Source: SAR324 cluster bacterium (lineage in GTDB: Bacteria > SAR324 > NAC60-12). From it: a DNA stretch of 64,000 nucleotides. Below, one piece after another: positions 17,564 to 26,300 of the stretch. The notes below the pieces were generated by a model. The model was not told where the DNA came from and ran no database searches. It saw nothing but the letters and a program-made list of their open reading frames with translations. The DNA lies in NCBI GenBank assembly GCA_015232315.1, contig JADFZZ010000004.1, forward strand, positions 115,414 through 179,413, in the 5' to 3' direction. Position 1 is the first letter of the stretch. The number at the start of each line of letters is the position of its first letter. A program made the position numbers and the translations under genes.

Positions 17564-18914
17564 TGTGTTGTCTTCGACGCTGGTTGACAAAATATTCCCC
17601 GGTTCCTTTGGAAACCAGTTCATACAAGGTGGCGACCTTTCCGGTTTGAGGTCTTAAAATACGGCCCAATCGCTGGACATGCTCCCGCACACTGCCACTG
17701 CCCGCAACCACAATAGCAACGTTGGCTTCAGGGACATCCACGCCTTCATTCAGCACCTTGGAAGTCACCAGCACGGGATAGTCACCCTTGCGGAACGCCT
17801 CCAGAAATTGAGCGCGTTCCTTGACTTTGGTGTGATGGGTCAGCACCGGCAGAAAGAATTTCTTGCCAATACGGTAGGCCGCGTCATTTTCCTGAGTGAA
17901 CACCAGAATCCGTTCACCGGCATGTCGTCTGAGCAATTCCCAGATCCAGTCTTCTTTGGCCTGTGAGGCCTGGCTCAGACGACGTTGTTCCAGAAATGCC
18001 TTGAACGCCTGACGGCCCTTTGCGGATTGGGCCGTTTTACTGATAAAATTGCTCCACCCATGAGCGGAACTGAAGCTGATTTTTTCATCCTTGAGAAATT
18101 GAAGGTAGCAGGCGCGGGCCTGTTCATAGCGTTCCTGCTCTTCTGGTAGCATATCGACTTCAATGGTTTCAATTTCATAGGGCGCAAGTTCCCGGCCTTC
18201 GAGTTCGTGAATGTGAACCTGAAAACAGAGCGGGCCGCACAACTGATACAGCACTTGTTCCCGGCCATCACGTCGTTCGGGGGTGGCTGTCAGACCGAGC
18301 CTGAAGGGGGCGATGCTCGCAATGGCCAGATTCTGATATTGTTCTCCGGGAAGGTGGTGGCATTCATCAAAAATGATGAAGCCGAAACGATGCCCTTGAT
18401 GAAACACATGAATCAATGCCGAATCATAAGTCGCGACCGTGATTTTTTGCAGATCATTTTCGCCTCCCCCGAGCATGCCAATGGGTTCGTCAAAAAAACC
18501 GGAAAGCACAGAGTGCCATTGATGCATGAGATCAATGGTTGGCACATGGATCAATGCCGGGCGGCGGGTTTCCGCGATCATGAGCACTGCCAGGATGGTT
18601 TTCCCCGCACCAGTCGGCAATACCACCACGCCTGATGACCCCTGATTTTTCCATGCGTGCAGGGCATCCAACTGATAATGTCGGGGCGTGACCTGACGTT
18701 TCAGGGACCATTCCTGGGGTTCAAATTTTCGGGCATTATCCTGATAGGGAATCTGAAGCTTGCGCAGGGTCAGGACAATCTCACGGTAACACCATGCCGG
18801 AGCACGATGCAGGCGGGTTCTGGAATCCCAGAGAATTCCGGGCAATGACTCCGCCTGTGATTCTGTGAGAGGATGCAGGGTGAGGGTACCTTTTTCAAAT
18901 TCAAGAGACAGCAC
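17526..18914 (-). CDS. XPB/Rad25-type superfamily 2 DNA helicase
   Basis: A 462-residue helicase. The order is an N-terminal damage-recognition-like domain (about 1-75), helicase domain 1 with Walker A LPTGAGKT (about 100), DECHH (about 183) and LTATPERRDG, and an inserted thumb-like region. Helicase domain 2 follows with VLVTSKVLNEGVDVPEAN and motif VI HVQRLGRILRP. This matches the compact archaeal/bacterial XPB form used in nucleotide-excision-type repair or transcription-linked opening. GTG 18914 is the likely start, with no strong ribosome site. It is directly followed by the Bax1-like gene with overlapping ends, the arrangement known from archaea. The same strand then continues into three prepilin genes, an unusual neighbourhood. 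Confidence 0.88.
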   Translation of the reverse strand: MLSLEFEKGTLTLHPLTESQAESLPGILWDSRTRLHRAPAWCYREIVLTLRKLQIPYQDNARKFEPQEWSLKRQVTPRHYQLDALHAWKNQGSSGVVVLPTGAGKTILAVLMIAETRRPALIHVPTIDLMHQWHSVLSGFFDEPIGMLGGGENDLQKITVATYDSALIHVFHQGHRFGFIIFDECHHLPGEQYQNLAIASIAPFRLGLTATPERRDGREQVLYQLCGPLCFQVHIHELEGRELAPYEIETIEVDMLPEEQERYEQARACYLQFLKDEKISFSSAHGWSNFISKTAQSAKGRQAFKAFLEQRRLSQASQAKEDWIWELLRRHAGERILVFTQENDAAYRIGKKFFLPVLTHHTKVKERAQFLEAFRKGDYPVLVTSKVLNEGVDVPEANVAIVVAGSGSVREHVQRLGRILRPQTGKVATLYELVSKGTGEYFVNQRRRQHSAYQRSPELPNL

Positions 18915-18937
18915 TTGTTACCACGATAGTCAGAAAA

Positions 18938-20149
18938 TCAATCGACAAGGTGTTCCAGATCGCGCACCAGATTTTTTTCGAGGGCGGCCATACCCGCACC
19001 GACTTCCATTTTAACCCCTTCCGCCATAAAACTGACCCCCATCGCATACAGGGTTTTGAACAGATTATGGGATCGGCATTGTTCACCCATCTGACCAATA
19101 CGGACAATGTTGAGTCCGAAAGATCCTGAAATTTCCACCAGAAACCGTTTTGCCATGTATTTTCTGACTTTGTTGCCATCCACACCGTCAGGAATTTTAA
19201 TGGCAATGACCGAATTCAACCGGTATTCAGAGGGAACAAACAATTCCAGTCCCATGCCTTCAATGCCGGCCTGCAACGCCCGGGAACTCATGAAATGTCG
19301 TTCAAACCGTTTTTCCAGAGTTTCTTCACAAATCAACCGCAAGGCTTCATGCGTCGCCAGAATTCCGGGAACAGGTGCCGTGTAATGATATTGCTGGTGT
19401 CCCCAGAATTTCTGGGCACGCAAGGCGTCCAGGCACCAGTGTGGACGGACCGCTGTTCTTTTTTCCAGGACTTCCCAGGCTTCACTGGAAAACGCAATGA
19501 GCGAAACACCGGGAATGGAAGACAAACCTTTTTGTCCGCCGGTGATGGTCGCGTCAATGCCCCATTCATCCATGAACATGGGCATGGTGGTGAGGGTACA
19601 CACCGCATCCACAATCACCAGCGCGCCATGTTTTTTAGCGAGTTTTGCGATCTCCGGGACATTGTTCAGCACACCGCAGGAAGTTTCTCCCTGAACCATG
19701 GTGACCACGTCATAATGCTGTCGCTTGAGTTCATCTTCTACCTTTTGTACATCCACAGGGGTTGCCGTCGGCATTTCAAGCACCGTCACATCCGCGCCAA
19801 TTCCTGTTGCCATTTCCCCGAACCGGCCGCTGAAAATCCCGATTTTGAGTACCAGGACTTTCCGTCCCGGCCACAGCAGATTGCCAATTGCCATTTCCAT
19901 GGCGGCTGAAGACGGGCCTGAAACGCCCAGAATTTTATCGCTTTGGGTCTGAAACGCATAACGAGCCATGGATTTAACCCGACGGATCACTTCGTCCATG
20001 GTTTCACCGAGATGATTGATCACCACGCCATTGGCCCGTGAGACTGCCGCTGGCAGTGGAACAGGGCCAGCCCCCATCAGTAGCAAAGGTTCAGAAGGTA
20101 GAATGTTGGCTAACGATTGCGTTTCGGGTGGTAACATAGGAATTGTCAT
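18938..20149 (-). CDS. Class V aminotransferase, alanine/serine-glyoxylate type
   Basis: A 403-residue PLP enzyme of fold type I. The family start is clear (PLLLMGAGPVPLPAAV), followed by GVSGPSSAAMEMAIGNLL, the PLP-pocket Asp in VIVDAVCTL and the Schiff-base Lys in TGGQKGLSSIPGVSL. The C-terminus has FGLNIVRIGQMGEQC. These enzymes transfer an amino group from alanine or serine to glyoxylate or a related keto acid. ATG 20149 is chosen. The open frame continues upstream to 20212 only by reading through the palindromic repeat at 20181-20208, which is not part of the protein. The ketopantoate-reductase-like gene upstream may be co-transcribed. Exact substrates are not determined. Confidence 0.88.
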   Translation of the reverse strand: MTIPMLPPETQSLANILPSEPLLLMGAGPVPLPAAVSRANGVVINHLGETMDEVIRRVKSMARYAFQTQSDKILGVSGPSSAAMEMAIGNLLWPGRKVLVLKIGIFSGRFGEMATGIGADVTVLEMPTATPVDVQKVEDELKRQHYDVVTMVQGETSCGVLNNVPEIAKLAKKHGALVIVDAVCTLTTMPMFMDEWGIDATITGGQKGLSSIPGVSLIAFSSEAWEVLEKRTAVRPHWCLDALRAQKFWGHQQYHYTAPVPGILATHEALRLICEETLEKRFERHFMSSRALQAGIEGMGLELFVPSEYRLNSVIAIKIPDGVDGNKVRKYMAKRFLVEISGSFGLNIVRIGQMGEQCRSHNLFKTLYAMGVSFMAEGVKMEVGAGMAALEKNLVRDLEHLVD

Positions 20150-20180
20150 AATACGTTCCAGTTTAAGAATTAAGGGCATC

Positions 20181-20208
20181 GTAGGGGCGACCCGCCGGTC
20201 GCCCTTAC
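20181..20208. repeat. GTAG-tipped palindromic repeat
   Basis: The arms GTAGGGGCGACC and GGTCGCCCTTAC pair over 12 positions (one G-T wobble) around the loop CGCC. This element type, whose translation reads GDRRVAPT, is dispersed in many bacterial genomes. It lies in the short gap between the ketopantoate-reductase-like gene and the aminotransferase start and artificially lengthens the latter's open frame. Confidence 0.75.
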
Positions 20209-20252
20209 ACAAATTTTATCAAAGCTGAAATTGATGGTTTTGTACAGGCATG

Positions 20253-21200
20253 TCAAGAAGGAATTTTCTGTTGCCGATTGTGAACATCTTTCAGTTGCAA
20301 CAACGCATAGAGCGCCTGAATGTGAGGAATGGCCAGTTGATGCCTCCGTCCGATTTTGACCACATTGCCCAGAATCGCTTCTACTTCCATCGGCCGTCCG
20401 GCTTCATAATCCAGCAACATGCTGGTCCGGTAGGGAACCATGTTTCGGGTGTCAACCAGATTTTGCTCAATGACTGATTCCACCTGCGGGTGTCCTTCAT
20501 GGCTTGCCAGCAAACACACTTCTTCCATGACATGTTTCACCAATAGAACCGCTTCCGTGGATTCCATAATCTGACTTGTGTCAAGACAACCGCCCAACAC
20601 GGAAACAGGGTTATACGGAGCATTCCAGACCAGTTTCTTCCAGCGCGCGCTGATGATATTTTCCGAGGCCACACAGTTGATTCCTGCCTGTTTGAACCAT
20701 TCGCTCAATTCCAGAACGGCCTGATGCGAACCTCCAGGATACGCGCCAATGATCAGACGTCCATAATCCTGATGATGAATATGGCCGGGGCCGATACGGT
20801 TGGAACAGACAAAGGCCAGACCGCTAATCAACAGATTTTCGGGAAAAGCCTGTGCCACTGGCGGTTCAATATCAATCCCGTTCTGCAGAAGGACAATCAC
20901 GGTATCGGGGCCCACTACCGGTCGCAGAAGCGAAGAAACATCCGCGTCTGGCAGCACTTTAGTCGCGACAATCACATAGTCCGGAACACCGGAATAGTCT
21001 TCCGGTTTTCTGACCACCTGTGTTGGCTGGAAGTTGAAGTTTCCCAGACAACTGTCTATCTGAAAACCCTGTTGTTTGACATGTTCGTAATCAGAACGGC
21101 AGGTCACCGAGACATCAACCCCGGCTTTGTGTAAAAATCCGCCATACAGTGCTCCGACCGCTCCGGCGCCCAATACAAGAACTTTTTTTGAAGAAGACAT
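20253..21200 (-). CDS. 2-dehydropantoate 2-reductase family protein (PanE-like)
   Basis: A 315-residue NADPH-dependent reductase. The N-terminal Rossmann motif is VLVLGAGAVGALYGG (GxGxxG). The family substrate motif appears as ARWKKLVWNAPYNPVSVLGG (catalytic Lys in the KLxxNA segment), and YRTSMLLDYEAGRPMEVEAI matches the conserved Ser/Asp/Glu region. PanE reduces ketopantoate to pantoate for CoA synthesis, but many paralogues act on other keto acids, so the symbol is withheld. ATG 21200 follows GGGAGC; a TTG at 21215 would overlap the upstream gene. It sits in a leftward run with the GH114-like lipoprotein and the aminotransferase. Confidence 0.88.
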   Translation of the reverse strand: MSSSKKVLVLGAGAVGALYGGFLHKAGVDVSVTCRSDYEHVKQQGFQIDSCLGNFNFQPTQVVRKPEDYSGVPDYVIVATKVLPDADVSSLLRPVVGPDTVIVLLQNGIDIEPPVAQAFPENLLISGLAFVCSNRIGPGHIHHQDYGRLIIGAYPGGSHQAVLELSEWFKQAGINCVASENIISARWKKLVWNAPYNPVSVLGGCLDTSQIMESTEAVLLVKHVMEEVCLLASHEGHPQVESVIEQNLVDTRNMVPYRTSMLLDYEAGRPMEVEAILGNVVKIGRRHQLAIPHIQALYALLQLKDVHNRQQKIPS

Positions 21201-21211
21201 GAACGCTCCCT

Positions 21212-22054
21212 TCAAGGGTAAACAATCTGATCCAGTTCAACAGTGGCCACATAGGGAATAAATCCATGTTTTTTCTGGATTTCATAAATCAATCGTATGT
21301 TTTTTTTATCATCGGGATACCAGTAATCCAGACCGAACAAGGCCACACCATGATCCTTCTTAACATTTGTGAGAATACCAACATATTCTTTGGCATCCTC
21401 GATGGGTCTTAATTCATAGGTTTTATCGGTAAAATTATAATCCGCGAAAAAAGACTCCGCGAGAATCGCATCGACATAGGGTCCGTATTGAGGCGCGGCC
21501 TCAACGCCACGGTTGACCATGATATAAATTTCCGGAAATTGCTGTTTGATACGTTGTACCAGACGGATACTGGCTTCCACCATCCCTTTGCGTTCAGGGT
21601 TGGTTTGTTCCATATAAATCACGCTGTCCATGGTATCGAGAAACAGACCATTGAAGCCACGTCTGAGAATGTGGGGAATCCGCACATTGAGGAGCCACTC
21701 CTGCCATTTTTCGGACCGGATGTCAACGATGCGGCTTTTGTCCCAATTGGGGTTATATTCCAGCAGAAAGGAGGTGTCAGGCAGTTCAGAAAAATATTCT
21801 CGTTCGGTATCCACTTCACCAATACTGAGATAGCCCAGCACATGTTCCACTGAACGCCTGATTTTTGGAACATCGACTTTTGTCTGGTCATCCAGCACCA
21901 CCAGATTCACATTGCCCAAAGCTGTTGTTGTCAGTGCGTCATTTCCATAATAACAAATCCATTCCGGAGAGACTGTTTTGCATGAAATCATAAAACCACT
22001 CATTATTCCCAACAGGCTAATTGCCTTCCATGAATGTACTTTTTTGAAACGCAT
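21212..22054 (-). CDS. GH114-like TIM-barrel lipoprotein
   Basis: A 280-residue predicted lipoprotein with signal ISLLGIMSGFMISC (lipobox Cys near residue 25). The mature part resembles the TM1410/GH114 group of extracellular TIM-barrel proteins: ICYYGNDALTTTALGNVNLVVLD, VLGYLSIGEVDTER, RIVDIRSEKWQEWLL, GFNGLFLDTMDSV (barrel Asp) and VDAILAESFF (Glu). Characterised GH114 members cleave galactosaminogalactan-type polymers; many bacterial relatives have unknown substrates. ATG 22054 is supported by GAAGGA just upstream. The gene lies 11 bases before the PanE-like start, so co-transcription is likely. Assignment to the fold is good, activity is inferred. Confidence 0.75.
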   Translation of the reverse strand: MRFKKVHSWKAISLLGIMSGFMISCKTVSPEWICYYGNDALTTTALGNVNLVVLDDQTKVDVPKIRRSVEHVLGYLSIGEVDTEREYFSELPDTSFLLEYNPNWDKSRIVDIRSEKWQEWLLNVRIPHILRRGFNGLFLDTMDSVIYMEQTNPERKGMVEASIRLVQRIKQQFPEIYIMVNRGVEAAPQYGPYVDAILAESFFADYNFTDKTYELRPIEDAKEYVGILTNVKKDHGVALFGLDYWYPDDKKNIRLIYEIQKKHGFIPYVATVELDQIVYP

Positions 22055-22180
22055 GCGTCCTTCATCAATCAATAGGGGTTCGTTGTTTGAATTTGACTTG
22101 TGATCAAGCTATTTTATGATCTGGTCACTTGCAACAGGTTATATTGAAATTGTGGTTCAATTTTTTTTCAGGAGCTGTCT

Positions 22181-22417
22181 ATGCCTATTTATGAATATGA
22201 ATGTAATCATTGTCAGGATCACTTTTCTGAGTTGCGATCTTCCAGCGAGATGGATGATCCGATTGCATGTCCTCAATGCGGAACATCAGAAGCAAGGCGA
22301 CTTCTGAGTGGTTTTGCGGTTGGTGGAAAAAGCAAAGAAACCATGATGATGCCTTGTGGGGCCCCTAACGCGGCAGGATGCGGCGGCCATTGTGCGGCCA
22401 TGCAGCATTCACACTGA
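22181..22417 (+). CDS. FmdB-family zinc-ribbon protein
   Basis: A 78-residue protein with the FmdB signature: MPIYEYECNHCQDHF at the start, CPQCGTS as the second CxxC knuckle, and the usual Gly/Cys/His-rich tail (CGGHCAAMQHSH). FmdB-type proteins are small zinc-binding proteins once linked to formamidase regulation; their function is generally unclear. AGGAG precedes ATG 22181. It is followed within eight bases by the ParB-like gene. Confidence 0.9.
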   Translation: MPIYEYECNHCQDHFSELRSSSEMDDPIACPQCGTSEARRLLSGFAVGGKSKETMMMPCGAPNAAGCGGHCAAMQHSH

Positions 22418-22424
22418 GTTTGCA

Positions 22425-23414
22425 ATGACTGAAATCTATTCCACCATTCAGTACACAGACATTGACAGTTTTGACACCTCCATGGATTGGGCTGATTCTA
22501 ATCCTTCAGAGATGCTGCGCCAAGCCATCAGTCATTCCGGAATTCTGATGCCGCTGACGGTTCAGTCGCAATCCGGCAAACAGACATTCCGGATTATTGA
22601 TGGCTTCCGCCGATACAAGGCCTTGAAACAGGTTTGCGGTGAAGAAAATCCACAAATTCCTGTCAAAATACTACCGGAATCATTATCCTTCAAAACGCTG
22701 GCAATGATGCGTCTGCATGGGTTTTCGGGAGAACGGGCTTTTTCAGGGATCCGGTTATGCAGAGTGATCCGTCAACTCTCTGAAAATGGCTTTTCAGGGG
22801 ATGAGTTTACCTCACAGGTGTTGCCGTTATTAGGACTCTCACCTTCCAGAAAAACAGTCCAGATCCTGAAACAACTGGTCGAATTTCTTCCAGAAATGGA
22901 GGCTTATCCTTTTCTTCAGGAGTTGGGACATGAAGATCTGGCGGTGTTGCTTCGTTTTTCAGCAACGGAAATCCCTGTCATCCTCCAGGCGTTTCATTCG
23001 ATGAATCCGGGAGGGAACAAGTGGAAGGCTTTGCTGGGATTGTTGCATGATATCTGCCGGATTCAGCAGAAAACTGTGAGTGAACTGCTGAGGGTTCCTC
23101 CCTTGCCGGAGATTCTTGAGGCCGCTCATCTGCAGGGACCTGTCAGATACCGGATGCTGAAGGAACAACTCGAGCAATGGCGTTTCCCGACACTTCAACG
23201 TCTGCGGCATGACCTCAACGAACTGCGCCATCAATTGAAGATCCCCACCAATACTCAACTTGAAACAGATCCATTTCTGGAACAGGAATCCATCACTCTG
23301 CGCCTCCAGGTGTCATCGGCCCCTGAACTACAGGACTCGTTACATTCATTGAATTCAGAACAGAATGAACCACTCTGGACGAAAATGTTTGAGCTTCTGA
23401 AGGGAAGGCAATGA
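22425..23414 (+). CDS. ParB/Srx-fold domain protein
   Basis: A 329-residue protein. Residues 25-85 read as a ParB N-terminal domain (LRQAISHSGILMPLTVQSQ, then FRIIDGFRRYKALKQV), equivalent to the CTP/nucleotide-binding GERRxxA region of ParB. A helical middle (about 100-200) could hold a helix-turn-helix, and the C-terminus is charged and helical (LRHDLNELRHQLKIPT). True chromosome-partition ParB is normally next to parA and has GERRWRA; here it is GFRRYKA with no parA adjacent. It is therefore more likely a regulator or another ParB-fold DNA-binding protein. ATG 22425 is eight bases after fmdB and has no separate ribosome site, suggesting coupling. Confidence 0.65.
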   Translation: MTEIYSTIQYTDIDSFDTSMDWADSNPSEMLRQAISHSGILMPLTVQSQSGKQTFRIIDGFRRYKALKQVCGEENPQIPVKILPESLSFKTLAMMRLHGFSGERAFSGIRLCRVIRQLSENGFSGDEFTSQVLPLLGLSPSRKTVQILKQLVEFLPEMEAYPFLQELGHEDLAVLLRFSATEIPVILQAFHSMNPGGNKWKALLGLLHDICRIQQKTVSELLRVPPLPEILEAAHLQGPVRYRMLKEQLEQWRFPTLQRLRHDLNELRHQLKIPTNTQLETDPFLEQESITLRLQVSSAPELQDSLHSLNSEQNEPLWTKMFELLKGRQ

Positions 23415-23425
23415 GCCTCGCATGA

Positions 23426-24487
23426 TTATTCAGGAAACCATTGCTGGAGCAATTCGTCAGAATCAGCGATGATTTTTACCCTTTCAAAAAATTTCTCCCA
23501 GTTTTTCTGCTCTTCCTCAAAAACTTTGGCAAAAACCTCAATATTCTTGTGATAACGCCGCACTCCCATGAGATGCGCGTTATTCAACTTTTGAGAGAAC
23601 CAGCGGTCATAGGAAAGTCGTTTGAAGTCAGATTTTCTGTCAACCCATGTTTGCTTGAGGTCCGCGAATAGTTCCTGTTTTCGTGTGAGTTTTTCTCCCT
23701 CCGGTAAGGCTGTCTGATACAAGGTTTCAAGCGCCACATACGCCTGACTCACTATTTCCACGAACATGGCTTCTTCCTGACTTTCCTGCTCAAAATTCAG
23801 ATATTCCGGTGAATTCGCACCCTTGTGATGTTCCAGATAGGACTTGAGGCCTTCCTGTTCTACAAACACCGCAAAAGATTCATTGAACGAGGTGTTGCCG
23901 GAAACATAAACAACCTGATGCGCCATTTCATGGATCAATGTGCTGATAATATCCCAGTCTGAGCGATCGGTGAATGTATTCAACACAGGATCCGAAAAAT
24001 AATCCGGGATCCAGCGGTTGTTGAGCCATCCCAGCGTGGAATAGGCACCGGCGTGTCCCACCGATACATCCAGGCCTTCAAGAGCAAGTTGAGCGGCATA
24101 TTTTATGGCCTCTTCTTCCGCAAAATAGCCACGATACTCCACACATCCCGCAAACAGAAAACACCAGCGTCTGGATTGAAAAGCCAGTGGTTGGGAGGCT
24201 GTTACAATTGCGGTCACATAGGACCGTTTCAGGTCAACATAGCTGGTGTAACCATAGGTTGCTGGAAGGGCGAGTTGCGTGGACGCATAGTCTCTGACAC
24301 TGAGAATAAGACGTAATTTGGCTGTTAGCAAGGGTGGGGTTGCCGGGGCCTCCAGCAATTCGGAAATGCTCTGTTTTTGATTTAGAAGTTCCAGATGCCC
24401 TGAAACAGCCTGATAATAATATCCGATTTCAGAACAGCCACTCAAGAGCCCGCAGAACCCCAGAAACAAACATCTGGATAATTTCAT
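23426..24487 (-). CDS. Putative zinc aminopeptidase lipoprotein (PF10023-like)
   Basis: A 353-residue predicted lipoprotein (signal LFLGFCGLLSGC, Cys18). The sequence matches the proteobacterial putative-aminopeptidase family. Features are YYYQAVSGHLELL at the N-terminus, LPATYGYTSYVDL, the conserved Cys segment WCFLFAGCVEYRGYF, and the zinc motif HEMAHQ with ESFAVFVEQEG about 20 residues later supplying a further Glu ligand. It is expected in the periplasm or outer membrane, acting on peptides. ATG 24487. It lies 12 bases before the zinc-ribbon gene, on the same strand, so they are probably co-transcribed. Confidence 0.85.
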   Translation of the reverse strand: MKLSRCLFLGFCGLLSGCSEIGYYYQAVSGHLELLNQKQSISELLEAPATPPLLTAKLRLILSVRDYASTQLALPATYGYTSYVDLKRSYVTAIVTASQPLAFQSRRWCFLFAGCVEYRGYFAEEEAIKYAAQLALEGLDVSVGHAGAYSTLGWLNNRWIPDYFSDPVLNTFTDRSDWDIISTLIHEMAHQVVYVSGNTSFNESFAVFVEQEGLKSYLEHHKGANSPEYLNFEQESQEEAMFVEIVSQAYVALETLYQTALPEGEKLTRKQELFADLKQTWVDRKSDFKRLSYDRWFSQKLNNAHLMGVRRYHKNIEVFAKVFEEEQKNWEKFFERVKIIADSDELLQQWFPE

Positions 24488-24499
24488 TGGTTCCGCGTG

Positions 24500-25246
24500 T
24501 CAATTTGTGGCAACTTCTTTTTCTGTTTCCGGTTCAAAAAGATAATACAAAACACGGGCACAGTGGGGACAAATTTGATGTTTATCCGGATGAACTCTCA
24601 TTTCATTGATAAGTTGAGGCTGAATTTTCATATTGCATCCCCCACAGGCATTTTCTTTTTCCAACACTCTGCAAACAGGATTGGTGATCCCATTTGCGAT
24701 GCATCGCTCATAATAATTCCGTATTTTCGGTGTAAGCGCGGCCATGGATTCTTTCTTTTGGGCGATGAGGTTTTTGATGGAAGCTTCCAGCGATTTTTTC
24801 TCTTTAATTTCATCTTTCGTTTGTTTTTTAAAATCATTTTCCGCAACTTGCAGTTGTGATTGAGCTTCTTCCCGTTTTGCTGTCAATTCTTCAATTTGGA
24901 TCTGATATTCCAACACTGAATTTTCCAAAACACCCCGGCGTTTTCGACCTTCTTCCATCTGACGTTTACTGGCAGCAAACTCTTTCTGATTCCTAATCAT
25001 TGGAATCTGCGCTTCCATTTTTGCAATGCTGTCAGTCAAATGAAGCAGTTCCAGTTCGGCCTTTTTAGCATTTTCAACACAATCCTGATGTGCTTTTTCA
25101 ATCTGTTGTGTTTTTTCTTCCTGAGTTTGTATGATTTGACGCGCCTGTGTTATGACTCGTTCCAGTTCCCGAACTCTGTTTCGGGATACGAGCAGTTCCA
25201 CGTCAACAGATCCAAGTTGAGCTAGAGTCTCTATCGATTCGGACAT
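24500..25246 (-). CDS. Coiled-coil protein with C4 zinc ribbon (zf-RING_7 type)
   Basis: A 248-residue cytoplasmic protein. Residues 10-170 form a long antiparallel coiled coil with dense K/E/Q heptads. Residues 195-240 hold the zinc ribbon (CGGCNMKIQPQLINE, then ICPHCARVLYY). This architecture is widespread and almost always annotated as a C4-type zinc ribbon protein; some relatives act in secretion-chaperone or nucleic-acid roles. ATG 25246 follows AAGGAAAT. The open frame extends upstream to 25315 but without a ribosome site. Confidence 0.88.
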   Translation of the reverse strand: MSESIETLAQLGSVDVELLVSRNRVRELERVITQARQIIQTQEEKTQQIEKAHQDCVENAKKAELELLHLTDSIAKMEAQIPMIRNQKEFAASKRQMEEGRKRRGVLENSVLEYQIQIEELTAKREEAQSQLQVAENDFKKQTKDEIKEKKSLEASIKNLIAQKKESMAALTPKIRNYYERCIANGITNPVCRVLEKENACGGCNMKIQPQLINEMRVHPDKHQICPHCARVLYYLFEPETEKEVATN

Positions 25247-25712
25247 ATTTCCTTGTAGTGATGGTTTTCGATATGGAGAACCCTCATTTGTGAAATAGAC
25301 AGGCCTTGAAAACAAAGACTCTGTTTGTTATACAAGCTGAAGGGGAGAAACTGAGAAGCCATCTTTGCAAAACGGAATTTAAATATCAATACAAAGTTCC
25401 CGATCAATTTTATCTTCAATTTATTGATTGTTGCATTTTGGGGCGTGAATTGCCTGTGTCGAATGAAACGGCATCATTACGAAGCAATTGAATACGACTT
25501 GCATCATCAATTGAGACGATCCGTCTCACAAATCAAGTAAATCCCACAAAACAGCCCTTCATCACAAACAGTAATCATTTGATAATAAAGGATAAAAATA
25601 AAATATGACATTGGCATAGTCATAGCAGTATAGTGTTCTACAAGTTTATATTTGCTTAATAATATTTTTCATGGTCAGCTAGTAACATAAACAAACCGTA
25701 CATGGAGGGGAT
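25247..25712. other. Intergenic region, A+T-rich
   Basis: The 466 bases between divergent genes are visibly A+T-rich. I see no coding signal. One perfect seven-bp hairpin (TGAGACG / CGTCTCA around ATC) lies at 25512-25528. A long A/T run near 25585-25670 could hold the promoter of the small gene at 25713. Confidence 0.5.
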
Positions 25713-25961
25713 ATGAGACGTGTTAAATTTTGGACGATTGATTGTAATAAGCTCCAGGATGATGAATTTGATGTATTCGTAGGGGATGTAGAGCGATTTA
25801 TTGAATCAAGACCTGATCGTGGCAAACTCCCACAAAATGATAGTGAAGAATGGTTGGAACAATTTGCTATGGAATACACCAATTGGCCTGAACGTCGTTT
25901 TCAGACACAAGATCCGATTGATACATACCTGAAAATAGATTCCTTCAGTGCCATATCATAA
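25713..25961 (+). CDS. Small acidic hypothetical protein
   Basis: An 82-residue protein of unknown family. A strong ribosome site (GGAGGGGAT) precedes ATG 25713. The sequence is acidic and polar, with no signal or membrane segment (DDEFDVFVGDVERFIESRPDRG, then EEWLEQFAMEYTNWPERRF). Flanking sequence is A+T-rich and non-coding for 340-470 bases on both sides, so it stands alone and may have been acquired. The strong ribosome site argues for real translation. Confidence 0.6.
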   Translation: MRRVKFWTIDCNKLQDDEFDVFVGDVERFIESRPDRGKLPQNDSEEWLEQFAMEYTNWPERRFQTQDPIDTYLKIDSFSAIS

Positions 25962-26300
25962 GCTGTGATGTTCAATCGGTTAATTAAGAAGTCCTCGAAT
26001 TTGGATGCTGTCGAAAGCTTCGATGGTACTCTGTATTTGTTAATCCATGCGAAACGTAAACACTGTCATTACCTCTATCGCATCTCAAACCGTTAGTACT
26101 GCTCCTTACTGATTTTCATGTGATCAAGCTGTATTCCATTAAAAATATATTGCGTACTTTTTGAAATTCCATCATAAAGAGTGCCGTTATTTACCCAGTA
26201 TTCTGCTAACGGATATCCCTTCGCAATCTTGTCTTTCTCCTCCAGTCATCCTCCTTTTGGTCTGGAATTGCCTCAAGTTCTTCTTTTACAGGAACACCTC
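25962..26300. other. Intergenic leader upstream of the DEAD-box helicase
   Basis: About 340 bases without a convincing ORF. The helicase frame is open from 26181, but the segment before ATG 26301 shows no coding character. A long untranslated leader is common for cold-inducible RNA helicase genes. No strong structure was identified. Confidence 0.45.

Noticed and set aside
20150-20212. N-terminal extension MCKGDRRVAPTMPLIL of the aminotransferase
   Set aside because: These residues translate the palindromic repeat at 20181-20208; the family N-terminus begins at ATG 20149.
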